NCBI GenBank assembly: GCA_965223255.1
Contig: CBDCWA010000002.1
Coordinates: 372,001-436,000, forward strand
Direction: 5' to 3'
Source: CBDCWA01 sp965223255
GTDB lineage: Bacteria; Pseudomonadota; Alphaproteobacteria; Rhizobiales; Hyphomicrobiaceae
Length of the DNA: 64,000 nt
Shown: positions 45,719 to 55,139 of the stretch, piece after piece
How the letters are laid out: each line of letters starts with the position of its first letter
Numbering within the stretch: position 1 is the first letter of the stretch
Notes under the pieces: generated by a model
What the model was told of the DNA's origin: nothing
Databases searched by the model: none
The model's input: the letters and a program-made list of their open reading frames with translations, nothing else
Position numbers and translations under genes: made by a program

Positions 45719-46156
45719 GCGTGGATGCTATACACTTGCATTACCAGCAGACATTGGACGTGCTAGGCTGTAACTCATATCAGCGATGCGGCAGCCTATT
45801 ATTAGGATCTGACAACCACGACCTGCGGTGCAAAAGTAAAACTTACTAATTTTGGATTTGCTGATGGCGCCGCCCCAGAGACAATCAAGAGTTAGAGCGA
45901 TCCTTGGGCTGCTGCTAAACGCCGCTTGCCGTTCTATACTAAGAACATCTTGATCCCCGATACCGCAGCCTGAATGATGGGTGATTGAGCGGTCGTTATG
46001 CCAAATCGGGAGATCAACGGGTGTTTCCCGGCCTGGCAACAAGTGGATGCCAGTGTACTCGAGATCAACAGTCAATCGTCGGCATGGACCTTAAGGTAAT
46101 CTGAAGCCGTTTTCTCCGGAGTATTTAGTGTCTGGGGCCGCCCTCCTTTCTCTCCG
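45719..46156. other. Intergenic, 438 bp
   Basis: A minus-strand frame at 45728-46075 (115 aa) has no recognisable domain and an uncharacteristic composition. I do not call it a gene. No terminator-like hairpin was found. Confidence 0.4.
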
Positions 46157-47629
46157 TTAGAGATTTATGACCACTGGCCCGAGGGTTACTGCAAAAATGA
46201 ACACCACTATAATTGACACGACGTCCAGAACTGCTCCGACCCGCAGCATTTCCCCAGCGGTAACTTCTCCGGAGCCATAAACGATTGCATTTGGCGGTGT
46301 TGCAACCGGCAGCATGAAGCCCAGGGAAGCTGCAAGAGCGACCGGAAGTATTAATTCGAGTGGAGGAGTATTGAGACCAGCAGCAGCAGCCGCCGCAATG
46401 GGCAAGAAGACCGCTGCCATTGCGGTATTGCTGGCCAATTCGCCAAGGTACACAACTACGATCATCATAATCAGAACTAGCAAGCTGATAGGCAGATCGC
46501 CAAGCTGGCTGGTCCCGGTGCCTATCCAATCTGCTAAGCCGCTTGTTCGTATAGCATCGGCCAACGCCAATCCGCCTCCGAAAAGAATAAGGACATCCCA
46601 TCTTAGTGACCCGAGATCATTCCATGTTAGAAGAGCATCGTCATCCGAGAAGCGGGCCGGAATCATGAACAAGATGACGGATGCAGCGATCGCGATGCCA
46701 GCGTCGCTCAAAGCGATAATTCCGAGTTCTTGAGACAGGAGCGGCCGAAAAATCCAAAGGCAGCCGGTAGTAAGCAGCACGGCTGCAACAATTTTCTGAC
46801 CACGTGACAGCGGGGCTAGGCGCACCGAGGTCTGCTCCGCATCCGAAATCTGTTGCGGCAATCGAAAAAAGACCCGCGTCAGCAATAGCCAAGTGATTGG
46901 TAGAAGGACGAGTACGATTGGAACCCCGAGGAGCATCCATTGTCCGAATCCGATGGAAGTCCCATACGTCTTCGCAACGAATCCGGCAAAAAGTGCGTTT
47001 GGCGGTGTGCCAATAAGGCTACCGATACCACCGATCGTAGCAGCAAATGCAATGCCAAGCATGATGACGCTACCGAAAGCATTGGGTGGGCCGATTTCCG
47101 CGTCCGCTACCAGCGAGCGCTGCCCATTGTGTTCGACCACCAAATTGTGCCGTCGGCTAGCTGCTACCATCGAAAGCCCGATGGGCATCATGACCATTGC
47201 GGTCGCAGTATTGCTTATCCAAAGACTCAAGAAAGCAGTCGCCGCCATAACTGCAAAGACTTGATAATCCAGTTTTGGGCCAGCGAATTGTAGGGCAAGT
47301 AACGCGACACGGGTGTGCAATTCCCACCGCTTCATGGCTGCAGCCAATATAAACCCACCAAGAAATAGGAAAACCAAAGGGTGCGCGTAAGCCTGTGAAA
47401 CCTCGTCAATTTTTGCAACGCCAGCAATAGGGAAGGCGACGATTGGGATGAGGGCAACAGCGGCCAGCGGGAGTGCTTCAGTCATCCACAGCCAAGCCAT
47501 GGCCATTCCCACGATCGCCACCCGCCAACCTTGAATGGAAAGACCGTCAGGTGCCGGCAGCTGTAGGGCAACTAGGCCAATCGCTAATGGTGCGAGTACA
47601 AGAAAGGATCTAATGCTTTTTAGGGACAT
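46157..47629 (-). CDS. SLC13/DASS-family sodium-dicarboxylate symporter
   Basis: This 490-aa membrane protein has about 11-12 helices and the two SNT motifs of the DASS/CitT family: SNTATAMVMMPIG near residue 140 and SNTAMAAVFLPI near residue 400. The latter is followed by GFMLPVATPPNAIVYGSG. It takes up C4-dicarboxylates, citrate or sulfate with Na+. Isolated gene; the start is ATG 47629, and 47630-48156 upstream is intergenic. Confidence 0.92.
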   Translation of the reverse strand: MSLKSIRSFLVLAPLAIGLVALQLPAPDGLSIQGWRVAIVGMAMAWLWMTEALPLAAVALIPIVAFPIAGVAKIDEVSQAYAHPLVFLFLGGFILAAAMKRWELHTRVALLALQFAGPKLDYQVFAVMAATAFLSLWISNTATAMVMMPIGLSMVAASRRHNLVVEHNGQRSLVADAEIGPPNAFGSVIMLGIAFAATIGGIGSLIGTPPNALFAGFVAKTYGTSIGFGQWMLLGVPIVLVLLPITWLLLTRVFFRLPQQISDAEQTSVRLAPLSRGQKIVAAVLLTTGCLWIFRPLLSQELGIIALSDAGIAIAASVILFMIPARFSDDDALLTWNDLGSLRWDVLILFGGGLALADAIRTSGLADWIGTGTSQLGDLPISLLVLIMMIVVVYLGELASNTAMAAVFLPIAAAAAAGLNTPPLELILPVALAASLGFMLPVATPPNAIVYGSGEVTAGEMLRVGAVLDVVSIIVVFIFAVTLGPVVINL

Positions 47630-48156
47630 GAGCCGGAAACTGGGTTGGCTTGGAATGCAGTCGCATCCAACTCACATTGGTGTTCTTGTTCATTGATACC
47701 GATCAATCGGCCAATGTGCACGGCCCCCAATTGGCCGGTCAGTCCAATTCAATCAGTTCTTTTCGTGTGGTCGAGCCGCTGGAAACTGGATTATCAACAC
47801 GTGCAAAAAGGCTGCAGTCGGCCCTTCTCGTCGGGACCTCAACAGTCGCCTTCCGACCATTTCGTCACCAAGGGACTCCCTCGTCAGTGACTTGTTGACA
47901 CTACACCTTCCGATGAGGTCCGATTAGCGAGGTATCGCGACCGAGGTTACATCCGGATCTCTGGGCTAAATATGAGCCTTGGCTGAGGGCAGCTTTCTCT
48001 GCCTAGCTGCTAGTCGCTCACCCAAGGCCCTCTTAAACAAATCACCTCCCGCCAGCGGCATTGAGCGCTCATACGGACAAAGCTGGCTCCCGTCTGATCG
48101 GCAATATATGCTATCCATAACCTATTCTCGGTTTGCCCAATTTTGGAGCCCAATCC
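47630..48156. other. Intergenic, 527 bp
   Basis: Divergent upstream regions of the DASS and MetE-like genes. Only meaningless short frames are seen; no RNA or strong repeat. Confidence 0.4.
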
Positions 48157-49335
48157 ATGACGCCAGACAGAATTGACCTAAGAACCATTCGCGTCGATCA
48201 GGTCGGCAGCCTCGTCAATCCGCCGACCGTGGAACGCGCCCACAGAGCGCATAATGACGGGCAATTGTCGGATGAGGACCTCAAGAAGGAGTTAGACCAG
48301 GCGATTGTTCATGTGCTCGCGAAGCAAGCCGCGCTAGGGCTGCCGGTGCTGACGGATGGCGAGATGCGGCGAAAAAACTTTCAGGAAAGTTTTGGCGCCT
48401 CTGTCTCCGGTTTTGAAGCGCCATCCAATGTTGATCTCGACATGATGAACGTCAGTGATAAGCCGTTTGCAAGGGCTGAACAGGACTTCTCTGCATCAGG
48501 CCCAGCAATCGTAACAAGACGCCGCGCCATTGAAAGGTTGAAGCTCGTCAGAAACATACCGTTAGAGGAATATTCATTTGCCGCTAGTCATGCGCATGGC
48601 CCCGTCAAGGCAAGCGTTCTGAGCCCTGATCGGATCGTCCAGCGTTTCGCCTATGAGGATTCGACAGATGTCTATAAAGACCGCGAGGCATTCCTTGCAG
48701 ATGTCGTCGCCATAAGCAGGGACATCATTAAGGGTCTTGTGGATGCCGGGTGTCGTTACGTTCAGATTGATGCCCCGGGTTATACTGCCTATGTCGATGA
48801 AGTCTCGCTTGGAAGAATGCACGCGCGCGGCGAGGACCCAGCAAAAAATCTGGGGATGTCGATTGCTGCGGACAACGCACTCATCGAAGGATTTGATAAC
48901 GTGGTGTTTGGCATTCATCTCTGCCGCGGCAACGCGCGTACGAGAGACCCGAAAACAGGCAAGGTCGTTGCCCAGTTTCACCGCGAGGGTCACTATGATG
49001 CCATTGCCGAGCAGCTTTTTTCCTCACTCAATCACGACCGTTGGCTGCTTGAGTATGACAGCGAGCGGGCCGGCAGTTTTAGCCCTTTGAGGTTCATTCC
49101 GAAGGATTGCATCGCTGTTCTGGGCCTAGTCACGACAAAAAGCGCGGACATCGAGACAAAAGATTTTTTGCTAAGCAGGCTTGACGACGCAGGAAAGCAC
49201 ATTTCGATGGATCAAGTGGCTATAAGCCCGCAATGCGGTTTTGGCGGTGTCGGGCATGTGACCGTGACTGAAGACCAGCAGTGGCAGAAGTTCGAAAGAC
49301 TCTTAGAGGTGGCGGGAGAGGTCTGGAGCAATTAG
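48157..49335 (+). CDS. MetE/UROD-like methyltransferase-family protein
   Basis: This 392-aa protein has the barrel of cobalamin-independent methionine synthase (C-terminal half). The Zn ligands are visible as HxC in GIHLCRGNARTRD and a C-terminal Cys in SPQCGFGGVGH. Other matches are DQVGSLVNPP and VLTDGEMRRKNF. Proteins of this size include epoxyalkane:CoM transferases and MetE-like enzymes of methyl or C1 metabolism. The start ATG 48157 follows TGGAG. It stands alone. The real substrate is open. Confidence 0.8.
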   Translation: MTPDRIDLRTIRVDQVGSLVNPPTVERAHRAHNDGQLSDEDLKKELDQAIVHVLAKQAALGLPVLTDGEMRRKNFQESFGASVSGFEAPSNVDLDMMNVSDKPFARAEQDFSASGPAIVTRRRAIERLKLVRNIPLEEYSFAASHAHGPVKASVLSPDRIVQRFAYEDSTDVYKDREAFLADVVAISRDIIKGLVDAGCRYVQIDAPGYTAYVDEVSLGRMHARGEDPAKNLGMSIAADNALIEGFDNVVFGIHLCRGNARTRDPKTGKVVAQFHREGHYDAIAEQLFSSLNHDRWLLEYDSERAGSFSPLRFIPKDCIAVLGLVTTKSADIETKDFLLSRLDDAGKHISMDQVAISPQCGFGGVGHVTVTEDQQWQKFERLLEVAGEVWSN

Positions 49336-49790
49336 CTCAGGAGATGCACCATCCTGACAGCCGCAATTGCTGAAGTGGGCAATTTTCAGAAGCGACCCAC
49401 AGGTATCGCCGCGCTCCCGCTTCTGCGAACTTGGCACTGCGTTCCGTCAGGTGTGCTCTGTACTGACTGCTTTTGGGCGCCTTGCCGACTTTCTGGCAAT
49501 TGGCAGTGATGGTGGCTCAAGCGGACGTGTCAGAAGTTTCCGCAGCGCGCTAATGGGTCTTAGTGATGTTGCAGCGACACTAAACCGCCGTAGGTCATTT
49601 AGCTGCCCGTCGCCGTCTGACAAGTCACTGACAGCTAACCAGCTGGCAGCGAACCAACGTCGGCATTTCGATTTGCATTTCCGCTATAACTTGAGGAGCG
49701 GTCATCACCGGAGAGGCATAGATTGGGATCGAGCCTGTATCCAAACTTGAAATCGCCAAGCCCGCGAATCCCATAGCCCATTGATATCAC
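49336..49790. other. Intergenic, 455 bp
   Basis: Nothing recognised. It ends at the tRNA fragment. Confidence 0.4.
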
Positions 49791-49840
49791 TGGCGACCCC
49801 GGCAGGATTCGAACCTGCGACCCTCAGATTAGGAATCTGA
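49791..49840 (-). other. 3' fragment of tRNA-Arg(CCU), attachment site
   Basis: Read on the minus strand, a 5-bp anticodon stem (TCAGA/TCTGA) encloses loop TTCCTAA (anticodon CCT). A T-arm (GCAGG TTCGAAT CCTGC), an acceptor 3' strand (CGGGGTC), a discriminator G and CCA follow. The 5' half (acceptor, D arm) is absent, so no functional tRNA is encoded. It sits next to the integrase gene and is the classic duplicated core of a tRNA-targeted element. A 7-bp GAATCTG/CAGATTC repeat overlaps its right edge. Confidence 0.85.
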
Positions 49841-49985
49841 TCCAGACAGATTCACGCAGGAACGCTCAGTGACATATTTCATTGATTTTCAACGATATTT
49901 ACCATAAAGTGTTTCACTGAGATACATAATTCTCACGTTGTATCTGTATCCAATCTGTATCCAATTTTTAAACTTAGGAACAGGC

Positions 49986-51158
49986 ATGGCAACCCAGCGC
50001 ATAACTAAAGCCGTGGTCGAACGGCTCGGCGATAACGAGACAGTGTGGGATACAGTCGTACGGGGTCTAGGGGTCCGACGGCGGACCAAGGAGCCCAGCT
50101 ATATCCTCAAGACAAGCGTTCGGAACCGTCAGCGGCTCCTAACGATCGGCCGCGCTGGACGACCATGGCAACCTGAATCCGCGCGCAAAGAAGCCCGACG
50201 CCTCCTAGGGGCTTACGCCGCTGGACTAGACCCGGCACGGGAGAGAGCGAAACTCAAAGGCGAGCCCACCGTTGGCGACGTATTGGATCGGTATGTCACG
50301 GAGCACGTCAATAACCACAACAAGCCATCTACAACTGCTGAGATTATTCGTCTGATCGAGAAGGAAATTCGCCCAGCGCTGGGTACTATTCGGGTCTCTG
50401 AACTGACTCGGACGACTATCAGGAGTTGGCATGCCGGCTATTCCGACAATCCCTATACCGGCAATAGAGCTCTGGCATATTTCCGAAAGGCTCTTTCGCT
50501 GGCCAGCATGGAATGGGAATTGCGGCCCGACAATCCAGCCAGCGGTATTAAGTTGTTCCCGGAAGTTAAGCGCGAACGCTTCTATAGCGATGACGAGCTT
50601 AGACGCGTCGGTGCCGTTCTGACGACTTTGGAAGAGGACGGCCGCGTAACAATTGGGGCCCTCCGCACCATTCGACTCCTTGCTCTCACGGGCATGAGGC
50701 TCAGCGAGGTTGTAGGCATGCGCTGGGCATGGGTCGATTTTGAGAATGGTTGTGTCCGATTACCAGATGGAAAAGCCGGCGCAAGGGTCGTTCCGCTGGG
50801 CGGGCCAGCATTAGATTATTTGGAGCGGTCAGAACGGCTCGGGCCTTTTGTATGCGTCGGAACAGACCCCGCAAAGCCGGTCGGGCTGAAAACCGTCAAA
50901 CGGCTCTGGACGTCTATTCGCGAAAAAGCCCGTCTAGAAGACGCCCGCCTTCACGATTTCCGTCATACAACCGGAACGTTCGCCGCTATGACGGGAGCCA
51001 ACGCGTTTATTGTAAGAGACATCCTGGGGCACAAAACAGTCTCAATGGCTGGCCGCTATGTCGGCCGCTCCGTAGACCCCTTGCGGCAAACCGCGGACGC
51101 TGTAGCTACCCGAATTTCAGCCGCAATGCAGAGCGATTCCAAAATTTTGGACGCTTAA
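49986..51158 (+). CDS. Tyrosine recombinase (site-specific integrase)
   Basis: This 390-aa phage-type integrase has an N-terminal arm/core-binding part and a C-terminal catalytic domain with Arg238 (TGMRLSEV), Lys263 (DGKAG), HxxR at 323-326 (HDFRHT), His349 (LGHK) and the nucleophile Tyr358 (AGRYVG). ATG 49986 (MATQRITK) is preferred; an upstream frame extends to 49938. It lies beside the tRNA fragment, pointing into the element. It should excise and integrate the element. Confidence 0.95.
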   Translation: MATQRITKAVVERLGDNETVWDTVVRGLGVRRRTKEPSYILKTSVRNRQRLLTIGRAGRPWQPESARKEARRLLGAYAAGLDPARERAKLKGEPTVGDVLDRYVTEHVNNHNKPSTTAEIIRLIEKEIRPALGTIRVSELTRTTIRSWHAGYSDNPYTGNRALAYFRKALSLASMEWELRPDNPASGIKLFPEVKRERFYSDDELRRVGAVLTTLEEDGRVTIGALRTIRLLALTGMRLSEVVGMRWAWVDFENGCVRLPDGKAGARVVPLGGPALDYLERSERLGPFVCVGTDPAKPVGLKTVKRLWTSIREKARLEDARLHDFRHTTGTFAAMTGANAFIVRDILGHKTVSMAGRYVGRSVDPLRQTADAVATRISAAMQSDSKILDA

Positions 51159-51290
51159 ATTTTAAAACCCAAAAATTTTTTTTGGCACGTTTCCGGATTT
51201 ATAATCGGAAACTACGCTACCCTTTTGTTCTCGATTCGTTTGATGGTGTATTCCCATGTTTAATATATATCCCTTTTTACGGAGAAAAAA

Positions 51291-51584
51291 GTGACAAAAG
51301 ATCCAAATATTCCAAAAAAGAGACTCCGGCTCGATCCTGAGCGACAATTACTACTCTACCGGAACCATGTGAAATTGGCAGCAGAGTTGCCTGCCGAAGA
51401 ACATATTATGCCGGAAGTAGTGGCCGCCCTTTGGCTTCGACTGAGGCCAAGAGGCCTGCAAAACATGCGGTTTCAAGGCCGTGGCCCACGTCATATTAAT
51501 ATCGGGCGTCGAGTATGTTATCGACGTTCAGACTTAAAGGCGTGGATTAGTGAAAATACAGTAGAAACCAGAGCAGTAGCATAA
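51291..51584 (+). CDS. AlpA-like helix-turn-helix protein (possible excisionase/regulator)
   Basis: This 97-aa protein has a MerR-like/HTH_17 domain from about residue 38 (IMPEVVAALWLRLRPRGLQNMRFQGRGPRHINIGRRVCYRRSDLKAWISEN). The end YRRSDLKAW is the hallmark of AlpA/Xis proteins. GTG 51291 follows GGAG at 51281. In P4-like elements AlpA controls integrase or excision. It is followed by a good terminator at 51597. Confidence 0.8.
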   Translation: MTKDPNIPKKRLRLDPERQLLLYRNHVKLAAELPAEEHIMPEVVAALWLRLRPRGLQNMRFQGRGPRHINIGRRVCYRRSDLKAWISENTVETRAVA

Positions 51585-51596
51585 TGCGAAACGAAA

Positions 51597-51628
51597 AACC
51601 CCGAGACCAATTAGCTCTCGGGGTTTCG
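51597..51628 (+). terminator. Rho-independent terminator after the AlpA-like gene
   Basis: A 10-bp stem (AACCCCGAGA/TCTCGGGGTT) with a 9-nt loop is followed by a short T-run. It also has A's before the stem and could work in both directions. It separates the AlpA-like gene from the replication genes. Confidence 0.8.
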
Positions 51629-51772
51629 GCAAAGTTGGAAATTTGACGGCTTGAATTACACAACTTCAAATTAGTCAAATTCCGCATTTACTGCAAGGGT
51701 TTTTATAAACTTTCTCGCATAAATCACTGCTTTGCCGGGTCTCCGTTTCGCTCCTTTAAGAGGAACGAATCA

Positions 51773-52600
51773 ATGTTGAAATCAGGACCCTCTAGACCAT
51801 TAGAACTCGATCCAATTCCAGTTCCATGCAGTCAGCTAAAGTATGGGATCAAACCGCCTTACCTTCTTAACGGGTCAGTCGTTCAACTCCTCGCGGAACC
51901 CGACGCTGTTGTGCCGGACGAGTTCATCTGCCAATTAGCATTTTCGGTCGCGCTGGGACGCCCCGACCTGATGGGTTACTTCGGAAGTCCTGCAAAACGA
52001 AGGAAAGTACTCGTCGCTAACCGATTGCCTGCTTCAGTGCTCAGATATCATTGGAGGCACTTTCGCAAGTTTCACGGCCTACAAGAGCACGCCTTAAGTG
52101 GTTGGATGGACCACGATGAAAATGTGGACCCTGACTGGGGGGACGAAGAGCAGCGCCGGATTTTAGAACGCATAAAGCGCCAGAGAATTGGGTTCACTCT
52201 CCTTCCTGCGCTGGAACACCAATCTGGTTATTCGGATGCACGAGCTATCGCCCAAGAGACCGGATGCTCGATGGTCTTTATTGGAAACTGGCGATATGAC
52301 CGGGCGATGTCTCTGGCAAGAAACGTATCAACAGTGTTTGAGCTTAGAATGGTCGGGGCCCGAGAGAAGCGTCGAATGCGTTTTGCTGGGGGTTACGGCT
52401 TGTCTGGAGACACTGAACTGAATGGTCCTCTGCTCTCTCTTGATATTCAGCGCAACAAGCAAAGCTATGCGCATCCAGAGCGGATAATCTTTTCTGCCCA
52501 AACCGAAAAAGATAGCCGGTTTGGTCGTAAGAAAGGCGGTGCGAACCGTCACAACAGGATTGTCAATTACAAACCCATAGCAAGAGGGGGGCACCTGTGA
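51773..52600 (+). CDS. RepA-like RecA-fold protein lacking Walker motifs
   Basis: This 275-aa protein aligns by eye with the helicase domain of the next gene: LLNGSVVQLL to LAPGEISIMY, shared VALGR, and a VSTVFELR...GPLLSLD end against VDTQLRV...GPLFSFE. Where the helicase has Walker A GESTAGKS, this protein has AEPDAVVPDE. Where Walker B has LIVIDTL, it has MVFIGNW. It is therefore probably an ATP-hydrolysis-dead paralogue, perhaps a loader or partner. Its stop overlaps the next start by 1 nt, so the two are coupled. The start ATG 51773 follows AAGAGGAACG. Homology is my reading and not tested. Confidence 0.6.
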   Translation: MLKSGPSRPLELDPIPVPCSQLKYGIKPPYLLNGSVVQLLAEPDAVVPDEFICQLAFSVALGRPDLMGYFGSPAKRRKVLVANRLPASVLRYHWRHFRKFHGLQEHALSGWMDHDENVDPDWGDEEQRRILERIKRQRIGFTLLPALEHQSGYSDARAIAQETGCSMVFIGNWRYDRAMSLARNVSTVFELRMVGAREKRRMRFAGGYGLSGDTELNGPLLSLDIQRNKQSYAHPERIIFSAQTEKDSRFGRKKGGANRHNRIVNYKPIARGGHL

Positions 52601-54615
52601 TGCCTGGAGATGGTGCCCACTTCGATAGATCACCTGACAAATTAGGACAAGCCGAACGCATGATCGATGAAGGCTTTACCGTCTTTCCGCTCCGGCCGAA
52701 TACCAAGCTGCCGTATGCTAATGAAGGCGTAACCGTTGCAACACGTGACAAAACGAAGTTGAGGCAGTGGTTCGAACAACGACCAAACATGAACTACGGC
52801 GTATCGACCTGTGACGGTGTAGTCCTAGATGTTGACGTTAAACACGGCCAACCCGGTCTCAAATCGTTGGAGGAGTTGGCAGTCGACGGCGTTGAATTCC
52901 CCAACACGTTACAAGTCACGACGCCAACCGGCGGTATTCATATTTATTACTACAGTTACACTGACATCGGCCAGCGGGGCCTTGCGCCCGGCATAGATGT
53001 TCGTGCGACAGGCGGATACGTTGTTGGACCGGGAAGCATCATAAACGGCGAAGCCTATAAGATATCGAATAACGTTGAAGCCGTCTTAGTTCCGGATTCA
53101 CTTTTACCGCGCCTGAGCGAACCAAAACAACGTCACGAAGATAACCAGACGCCGCTTTGCAAACTTGACCTTGCTAAGAATATTCGACAGGGCATCGAGT
53201 ATCTTGAAACACTTCCTGAGGTTCCACACGGCAAGCGCGATGACACGGCGTACAAAGTGGCGTGCGTGCTGAAAGACTACGCGCTGAGCGAGGCGGGCAC
53301 ATTCGAAGTTATGTGGAAGTATTGGAACCACAAATGCACGCCGCCCCTAACCGAGGAAGAGTTAGAATCGGTTATAAACAATTCCTATTTCTACGGGAAA
53401 TCACCACCCGGCGCCAAGACACCGCAAGCCGACTTTTCCGACATTCCACCACCTCCAAAGTTTGAAGATGATGCGGCGGATTGTGATGAAGGCAATAAGA
53501 CCAAACCACCCGAGAAACTCATCGAGTACCCATCAGAGATCTATCTTGATGAAATTCTAGAGCGAAATGCAAACGCGCTCGTGAAGGGAATACTTGCTCC
53601 TGGCGAGATTTCGATCATGTACGGCGAGTCTACCGCTGGTAAGTCGTTTGTCGCGCTCGACCTTGCTTACCATGTCGCCCTTGGGCGATATTGGCACGGT
53701 CTCAAGGTAAAGCAGGCGCCTGTGGTTTATTTTAGCTTCGAAGGAAATGAGGGCTTCAGAAAGCGCATGATAGCAGCCGAAAAATGCCTGGGTGCAGCGG
53801 GGGAGCAATTTGGTCGGTTTGTACCGCCGCTATCCCTGGCCAAGGACCTTGCTGGCAAGCGGGGCGTCAAGAAAGTTATAGAGGCCATAAAAGAAGTCAG
53901 TGCGGACGCAGGACGGCCAGTTGGTCTGATTGTAATCGATACACTTGTCCGTGCTGTTGCTGGCGACAACGAAAATGACGCAGCTGAAATGATGGCCTTC
54001 TTGGAAAAGCGTGCCGCGGTAATTGCCAAAGAAACAGGAGCAGCGGTTTTAATCATTCATCACACGAACAAAGAGGGAGAGCAGCGCGGTAGTGGCGTTC
54101 TCAAGCAGGGCGTTGATACCCAGTTACGTGTTCACCACGACAAGGAAACGGGGCTACGGAGTGTTTACGCGGAAAAAGTAAAAGACGGCAGGGACGGGCC
54201 ACTATTCTCATTCGAGTTAAAGGAAGTTGAACTCGGCGAAGATCCCGACGGTGATGCGGTTACGAGCTGCATTGTTCGCCAATCCAATCTATCAATCATG
54301 TCTGAACGCGACAAAGAGTGCCAAGAGTTGACGCTCAAACTAATGGCCAAATCAATCTCGGAAGGAACCAACTTAAGCAAAAGTGACAGAGCGCGAGACA
54401 AATATGCGCCAAAATGGTTGAAGGCGAATCAGGGCAAAACCGACTTTGAAATCAAAGATTTTATAAACGCGCTTGGTCGCCTGATGGGAACTAAACTGGG
54501 AATAAAGAATGAAAAGAACAAGGGAAAGCTGGTTAAACGCTATTATCTTTTACCGGACAAAGCCCCCCCGACACACACGCCGACACATCCCGATGCCGAC
54601 ACATCCGACACATAG
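52600..54615 (+). CDS. Primase-polymerase/helicase replication protein
   Basis: This 671-aa replication initiator-like protein has, in order: a PrimPol domain (about 1-170; catalytic DVD at 77-79 and a GGIHIYYY His motif), a primase C-terminal helical domain (about 195-270, IEYLETLPEVPHGKRDDTAYKVA), and an AAA/RepA-type helicase (about 310-560). The helicase has Walker A GESTAGKS (342-349), Walker B LIVIDTL and an HHTNKEG sensor. ATG 52600, or GTG 52597, follows GAGGGGG. The last codons lie inside the iteron cluster. It should unwind and prime an element-borne origin. Similar modules occur in satellite phages and integrative elements. Confidence 0.9.
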   Translation: MPGDGAHFDRSPDKLGQAERMIDEGFTVFPLRPNTKLPYANEGVTVATRDKTKLRQWFEQRPNMNYGVSTCDGVVLDVDVKHGQPGLKSLEELAVDGVEFPNTLQVTTPTGGIHIYYYSYTDIGQRGLAPGIDVRATGGYVVGPGSIINGEAYKISNNVEAVLVPDSLLPRLSEPKQRHEDNQTPLCKLDLAKNIRQGIEYLETLPEVPHGKRDDTAYKVACVLKDYALSEAGTFEVMWKYWNHKCTPPLTEEELESVINNSYFYGKSPPGAKTPQADFSDIPPPPKFEDDAADCDEGNKTKPPEKLIEYPSEIYLDEILERNANALVKGILAPGEISIMYGESTAGKSFVALDLAYHVALGRYWHGLKVKQAPVVYFSFEGNEGFRKRMIAAEKCLGAAGEQFGRFVPPLSLAKDLAGKRGVKKVIEAIKEVSADAGRPVGLIVIDTLVRAVAGDNENDAAEMMAFLEKRAAVIAKETGAAVLIIHHTNKEGEQRGSGVLKQGVDTQLRVHHDKETGLRSVYAEKVKDGRDGPLFSFELKEVELGEDPDGDAVTSCIVRQSNLSIMSERDKECQELTLKLMAKSISEGTNLSKSDRARDKYAPKWLKANQGKTDFEIKDFINALGRLMGTKLGIKNEKNKGKLVKRYYLLPDKAPPTHTPTHPDADTSDT

Positions 54616-54749
54616 CCGACACATGGCCAATATGTGTCGGGAGCCACTATTGGCGGGCTTTTCCGGTGGTCCGACACATCGAAATGCCGACACACCCCTC
54701 AGCATGTGTCGGAGCCCCGAAATACGGGGTTCCGACACACCCGACACAT
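54568..54749. repeat. Iteron-like cluster: 11 copies of CCGACACA(T/C)
   Basis: Nine direct copies of CCGACACAT/C begin at 54568, 54580, 54596, 54605, 54616, 54671, 54687, 54732 and 54741. Two inverted copies (ATGTGTCGG) begin at 54632 and 54704. The first five lie in the 3' end of the replication gene. Dense direct repeats downstream of a primase-helicase are characteristic of replication origins. Confidence 0.75.
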
Positions 54750-54806
54750 ACCACCCCCTACGGGGGTGATACCTCCCTGTGGTAGTCGGTCCACCCCTTG
54801 GGGGTG
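54715..54806. repeat. Hairpin cluster next to the iterons
   Basis: Three short hairpins follow one another: CCCCG/CGGGG (54715-54729), CACCCCC/GGGGGTG (54752-54768) and CACCCC/GGGGTG (54792-54806). They flank the iterons. They may be origin structures, and the second could also end the replication gene's transcript. Confidence 0.5.
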
Positions 54807-55139
54807 TGGGCCGCGAAAAGCGGCCTAAAAACAAAATGGCCGCAACTTCACAAAATCTCATTTTCAAAATTCAAATCTTTTTTCGGCTTGAAAGGAGACC
54901 GGCGGGGCGGTGGCGCATTTTGAATTGCGAGAGTTATAAAATTAAATCCGGATCTGAGCCGCAATTCAAAATAGAAAGTGGTCTCTCCCAAAGGCATTCC
55001 GAATTTGGTATAGTTATTTCTCAGAACGGGTCGAACGGGAATATTTTGTTTATGACTTCGCCCTAACATCAAGCGGCCCCCGATGCGGCTGGTACCCGCA
55101 CCGAAGGCCTAAGCATGAACTAAACAGGAGTTCACACCT
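54807..55139. other. AT-rich stretch after the origin-like repeats
   Basis: 54830-54890 and 54930-55020 are distinctly AT-rich, as expected of an origin unwinding region, though not proven. No gene is seen. AGGAG at 55127 serves the next start. Confidence 0.35.

Noticed and set aside
45728..46075. Minus-strand 115-aa gene
   Set aside because: No domain, no ribosome-binding site and atypical composition.
49791..49840. Functional tRNA-Arg gene
   Set aside because: The acceptor 5' strand and D arm are missing upstream; only the anticodon arm, T arm and 3' end are present.
54568..54749. CRISPR array
   Set aside because: Copies are only 9 nt, irregularly spaced (0 to about 50 nt) and occur in both orientations; no spacers of constant length and no cas genes. 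Iterons fit better.
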